From JAXDLW01 sp046262515 (GTDB lineage: Bacteria > Chloroflexota > Dormibacteria > DASZGP01): a stretch of 20,550 bases of DNA. This document shows positions 17,619-20,550 of this stretch, in pieces. The DNA lies in contig JBHEMP010000088.1 in the NCBI GenBank assembly GCA_046262515.1, positions 1 through 20,550 on the forward strand, read 5' to 3'. How positions within the stretch are numbered: the first letter of the stretch is position 1; each line of letters begins with the position of its first letter. A model generated the notes under the pieces. The model was not told where the DNA came from. It worked only from the letters and a program-made list of their open reading frames with translations, and did no database searches. Both the position numbers and the translations under genes were made by a program.

Positions 17619-19421
17619 ATGGCGCAGGGTCGAGTCGCCCCGCAGGCGCAGCCCGAGCAGACGTCGCTGAGGGAACTCCTGTTCCTCCAGCGCCTCAGTA
17701 AGGCGGCGGCATCGACCGTCGAGCCGGGCGCGCTGCTGGACCTCATCATCCACGAGACGACCGGCGCCATGGCGGTCGAGGTCTGTTCCATCTACCTCTC
17801 CGACAGCGACGCGGAGGAGATAGTCCTGACGGCCACGAACGGGCTGGACACCGGCAACATCGGCCGCGCGCGGATGGCCCTCGGCGAGGGCGTGACGGGG
17901 TGGGTGGCCGCGAATAGGCAACCCCTGGTGGTACCGGACGTGACCGCCGAACCGCGATTTCAATTCCTTCGGGGGGTCGACCAGAAGCGACTGACGGCGA
18001 TGCTGTCGGTGCCCATCCTCGCCGGCGAGCGGATGATCGGTGTCGTCAACGTGCAGTCGGAGCAGCGGCGGGACTTCCAGGCCGCGGACATCGACTTCCT
18101 CTCGGCCATCGCCGGGCAGGTCGCGGGGATCATCGAGCGAAGCCAGATGCAACTCCGTGTGGTCGCCCAGCTGGAGGAGATCCGGGGGTCCCAGGCGATC
18201 CACGAGCGCTTCACCGCGCTGGCCCTCGCCGGGGACGGGCCCGGCGCCATCCTGGAGGCGATCAGCACCCTGCGCGACGCACGGGTCGACCTGTTCGACC
18301 CGTCCGGCTTCCGGCTGGAGCGCGGCGTCGGCAAAGCCCACGGCCTGGGCATCCCCCGCATCGAACTGCCAACGTCCATGCTCCACGGCAGTGATGCCGA
18401 ACCCGTGGAGGTGCGGGCCGGGCGCCCCGCCCGGGCCGTCATCCTGACCCCCATCCGGGCCGGTGACGATTTGCTCGCGGTGCTGGGTTCGGAGCACGCG
18501 CCGGCCGACCATCCCCACCTACAGCGGGCGCTGGAGCACGGCGCCACCGTGCTGGCGCTGGAACTGGTCCGGGAGCGGACGGCGGCCGAGGTCGAACGGC
18601 GGCTGCGCGGGGATCTCCTGGAGGAACTGCTCGGTCACGGGCTCGGCGCGGGCGAAGCCTCCCGCCTGGCCACCCAGGCAGACCGCCTCGGTCACCGGGT
18701 ACCCCGCCGGTCCTGGGTGGTGGTGGTCGAACCCGACGACCCGGCCGCGGCCGCCGCGCTGGAGGCGCGCAACACCCAGGACCGGGTCCACGAGGTGGTC
18801 ACGGACCTGACCACGCGGCGCTTCTCGGGCTCCCTCGTCGTGACCCGGCCGGCCACCCTGGTGCTCCTGGTCCCGGTTGCCGAAGAGGGGGACGGCGCAC
18901 CGTCAGGGGCGGAGCTGCGCAACATCGAGGCGTTCGGCGGAATGCTGCTGAAGACGCTGCAGCGCACCGTCAGGCCCGGCACCTTCTCGCTGGGCATCGG
19001 CAACGCGACGCAGGAGGTCCATGACCTGCCACGAGCGCACGACGAGGCGCGCCAATCCCTGCGCCTGGCCCGCCGCGGGGGGGCCAGCGGGCAGGTCAGT
19101 TCGTACCGAAACCTGGGCGCCTTCCGGCTCTTGCTCGAGGTCCAGAATCCCCTCGCGCTGCGGCGCTTCGTGGAAGAGACGCTGGGACCGTTGCTCCGCT
19201 ACCAGGAGGGCCGCCGCACCCCGCTCATCGAAACCCTGGAGCAACTGTCCGCCGAGCACTGGAACCGGCGGGCGGCTTCTCGCGCGCTCCATCTCCACGT
19301 CAACAGCCTGTCCTACAGGGTGCAGCGCATCGAGGCCCTGCTGGGGGTCTCGCTGGAGGACGCCGAGACGCGGGTGGCGCTGAGCATCGCCCTGCGCGCC
19401 AGGTCCCTGATCGCCGACTGA
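17619..19421 (+). CDS. GAF-domain PucR/CdaR-type transcriptional regulator
   Basis: Protein of 600 residues. A GAF sensor domain is at about 20-175 (LLFLQRLSKAAASTVEPGAL, VCSIYLSD, GEGVTGWVAANRQPLVVPDV, MLSVPILAGERMIGVVNVQS). A middle region at about 325-490 resembles the GGDEF-like part of PucR/CdaR proteins without a GGDEF motif. The C-terminus has the PucR-type helix-turn-helix: LSAEHWNRRAASRALHLHVN (543-562) followed by SLSYRVQRIEALLGVSLED (563-581). Such proteins bind a small ligand and activate catabolic genes. The ATG at 17619 is preferred to a TTG at 17586. Being divergent from kynureninase and its permease, it probably controls them. It ends at a strong terminator. The effector is unknown. 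Confidence 0.92.
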   Translation: MAQGRVAPQAQPEQTSLRELLFLQRLSKAAASTVEPGALLDLIIHETTGAMAVEVCSIYLSDSDAEEIVLTATNGLDTGNIGRARMALGEGVTGWVAANRQPLVVPDVTAEPRFQFLRGVDQKRLTAMLSVPILAGERMIGVVNVQSEQRRDFQAADIDFLSAIAGQVAGIIERSQMQLRVVAQLEEIRGSQAIHERFTALALAGDGPGAILEAISTLRDARVDLFDPSGFRLERGVGKAHGLGIPRIELPTSMLHGSDAEPVEVRAGRPARAVILTPIRAGDDLLAVLGSEHAPADHPHLQRALEHGATVLALELVRERTAAEVERRLRGDLLEELLGHGLGAGEASRLATQADRLGHRVPRRSWVVVVEPDDPAAAAALEARNTQDRVHEVVTDLTTRRFSGSLVVTRPATLVLLVPVAEEGDGAPSGAELRNIEAFGGMLLKTLQRTVRPGTFSLGIGNATQEVHDLPRAHDEARQSLRLARRGGASGQVSSYRNLGAFRLLLEVQNPLALRRFVEETLGPLLRYQEGRRTPLIETLEQLSAEHWNRRAASRALHLHVNSLSYRVQRIEALLGVSLEDAETRVALSIALRARSLIAD

Positions 19422-19427
19422 GGGCTT

Positions 19428-19458
19428 GGCCGGGATCCACCGATCCCGGCTTTGCCTT
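19428..19458 (+). terminator. Rho-independent terminator after PucR-type gene
   Basis: Perfect 9-base stem GCCGGGATC (19429-19437) and GATCCCGGC (19442-19450) with a CACC loop, extendable by one G-T pair, begins 7 bases after the stop codon and is followed by TTTGCCTTT. It separates the regulator from the sigma factor gene. Confidence 0.82.
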
Positions 19459-19502
19459 TCGGCGCGGTGTCACAATCGGCCCACCGGCGGTGCTTACCGG
19501 GC

Positions 19503-20069
19503 ATGGAGGCCAAGACCGCGACTCTGAACGTCATCCCCGGGTCCCAGTCCCAGGCCGACGGGGCGGCGCAACACAGCGGCTCCAGGCTGCCGGAACCCTT
19601 CGAGCGGCTCTTCTTGGCGGAGTACGCGCGCGTGGTCGGCATTGCCAACCGGGTCCTCGCGAACCGTTCGGAGGCGGAGGAGGTTGCCCAGGAGGTATTC
19701 CTGGACTTCCACCGCCACCACCCCGCGGACGCGGAGTATGCCGCGCCGTGGTTGCACCGCGCCGCCACTCACCGGGCGCTCAACGCGCTGCGCGGCAACC
19801 GCCGGCGCTCCAGCCGCGAGGAGGCCGTGGCGCGGCCCGAGGCGGACCTGTCCGCCGACCCGGCGGGCATCCACCAGGATGCCGATCAACGTGGCCGGGT
19901 GCGGGCGGCGATGGGTCGGCTGCCGCGGAAGAGCGCGACGGTCCTGGCGCTCAGATACAGCGGTCTGAGCTATGCCGAGGTGGCCGGGGCGATGGGCGTT
20001 TCCGTCGGGCAGGTGGGGACCCTGCTGCGTCGGGCTGAAATGAAATTGAGATCGGAGGTACAACCATGA
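19503..20069 (+). CDS. ECF-type RNA polymerase sigma factor
   Basis: Sigma-70 family protein of 188 residues. Region 2 covers FERLFLAEYARVVGIANRVL, then SEAEEVAQEVFLDFHRH and WLHRAATHRALNALRGNRRR, the core-binding and -10 recognition part. Region 4 covers RLPRKSATVLALRYSGLSYA then EVAGAMGVSVGQVGTLLRRA, a helix-turn-helix for the -35. Region 3 is missing, as expected for ECF factors. The start ATG 19503 is chosen over a TTG at 19452 that overlaps the terminator region. Its stop overlaps the next start as ATGA; that next gene encodes a membrane protein with anti-sigma features, the normal arrangement. The upstream 19451-19502 segment must contain its promoter, but none is clear. Confidence 0.93.
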   Translation: MEAKTATLNVIPGSQSQADGAAQHSGSRLPEPFERLFLAEYARVVGIANRVLANRSEAEEVAQEVFLDFHRHHPADAEYAAPWLHRAATHRALNALRGNRRRSSREEAVARPEADLSADPAGIHQDADQRGRVRAAMGRLPRKSATVLALRYSGLSYAEVAGAMGVSVGQVGTLLRRAEMKLRSEVQP

Positions 20070-20550
20070 GCCACCTGGACGAAGGTGTCCTGCGGCGGAT
20101 GCAGGATGAGCCCGGCGCCACCAGTGCCGCCGACAACGTCCCCATCAGGGGCGTGGGGTGGTCTGGTCGCTTGCGGGAGAGCCGCGCTTTCCGTCCCCTG
20201 GCGGCCGGCGCGCTGACGCTGGGCCTGATGGCTACGCTGGTGGTGTCCGGCGTGGCGGAAAAGGCGGTCCAGGTGTTCGAACCTCGGGACTTCGCGGTCG
20301 TAAACGTCGACCCGGCGACCCTGGGCTCGCTGCCAGACCTGTCGCGGTTCGGCACCTACACGGTCGCTCAGCAGCCCAGGTTCCGGTCGGCACAGGATCT
20401 CGCCGCCGCGCTCACCGCGTCGGGTCTGAAGTCCATCCTCTCGGCCCGCGGCCCGCTGCCGGCGGCGGTGAAGGGTCAGCCGGTCTACGAGACCTTCACC
20501 CAGGCGCAGGCCTCTTTCACCTTCAAGTCGGAGACGGCTCGGGCCTACGC
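20066..20550 (+). CDS. Membrane-anchored anti-sigma-like protein, truncated by window end
   Basis: At least 161 residues, continuing beyond the right edge. A short cytoplasmic part starts MSHLDEGVLRRMQDEP, similar to the first helix of anti-sigma factors, then one transmembrane helix at about 43-65 (RPLAAGALTLGLMATLVVSG), then an external domain that is incomplete. The zinc-finger HxxxCxxC of ZAS-type anti-sigma factors is absent, and the cytoplasmic part is only about 42 residues, shorter than a full anti-sigma domain. GGAGGT at 20054-20059 lies 6 bases before the ATG, which overlaps the sigma stop by 4 bases. The overlap makes a regulatory partner of the sigma factor likely; the external part may sense the envelope. 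Confidence 0.82.
   Translation, partial: MSHLDEGVLRRMQDEPGATSAADNVPIRGVGWSGRLRESRAFRPLAAGALTLGLMATLVVSGVAEKAVQVFEPRDFAVVNVDPATLGSLPDLSRFGTYTVAQQPRFRSAQDLAAALTASGLKSILSARGPLPAAVKGQPVYETFTQAQASFTFKSETARAY

Noticed and set aside
17516..17791. Extension of kynureninase upstream to 17791
   Set aside because: Would overlap the divergent regulator gene and its promoter; GTG 17515 gives the normal kynureninase N-terminus.

Overview
The window is GC-rich (by eye about two thirds G+C) bacterial chromosome with tightly packed genes. It looks like a soil or heterotrophic Terrabacteria-type organism (Actinomycetota, Chloroflexota or Candidatus Dormibacterota; I cannot decide from this sequence alone). 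The grounds are base composition, frequent GTG/TTG starts, apparent leaderless starts, a methylmalonyl-CoA mutase whose catalytic chain lacks the B12 domain, and a GSI-alpha-like glutamine synthetase. No rRNA, tRNA, CRISPR array, insertion sequence or phage gene was seen. There is no stretch over 300 bases without a gene.

Layout. From base 1 to 17515 every gene is on the minus strand. From the right (transcriptional order): kynureninase (17515-16259); an APC amino-acid permease (16129-14585) behind a 129-base leader with two inverted repeats; a PP2C phosphatase, a membrane Ser/Thr kinase and a glutamine synthetase that overlap one another (14544-11425); then DinB-fold protein, methylmalonyl-CoA epimerase, SAM methyltransferase, methylmalonyl-CoA mutase large subunit, acyl-CoA carboxylase beta subunit, sucC and sucD (11412-4401), with 4-base overlaps at most junctions. 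After a 188-base gap comes a second minus-strand group: AbrB/MazE-like DNA-binding protein, unknown helical protein, acyl-CoA dehydrogenase, proline-rich DUF4190-like membrane protein, thiolase and a second acyl-CoA dehydrogenase cut by the left edge (4212-1).

The strand switches at 17516-17618. Rightwards lie a GAF/PucR-type regulator (17619-19421), a rho-independent terminator, an ECF sigma factor (19503-20069) and a membrane-anchored anti-sigma-like protein overlapping it by 4 bases and cut by the right edge.

How the genes work together. The central block encodes most of the route propionyl-CoA -> (S)-methylmalonyl-CoA -> (R)-methylmalonyl-CoA -> succinyl-CoA -> succinate + NTP. The left block is beta-oxidation, which would supply acetyl-CoA and propionyl-CoA from odd or branched chains. 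The biotin carboxylase/BCCP subunit and the B12-binding mutase subunit must lie elsewhere. The kynureninase and permease point to tryptophan/amino-acid catabolism, probably controlled by the divergent PucR-type regulator. The kinase/phosphatase pair joined to a glutamine synthetase that has no adenylylation tyrosine is the most suggestive regulatory arrangement. I did not find an obviously new defence or mobile system.
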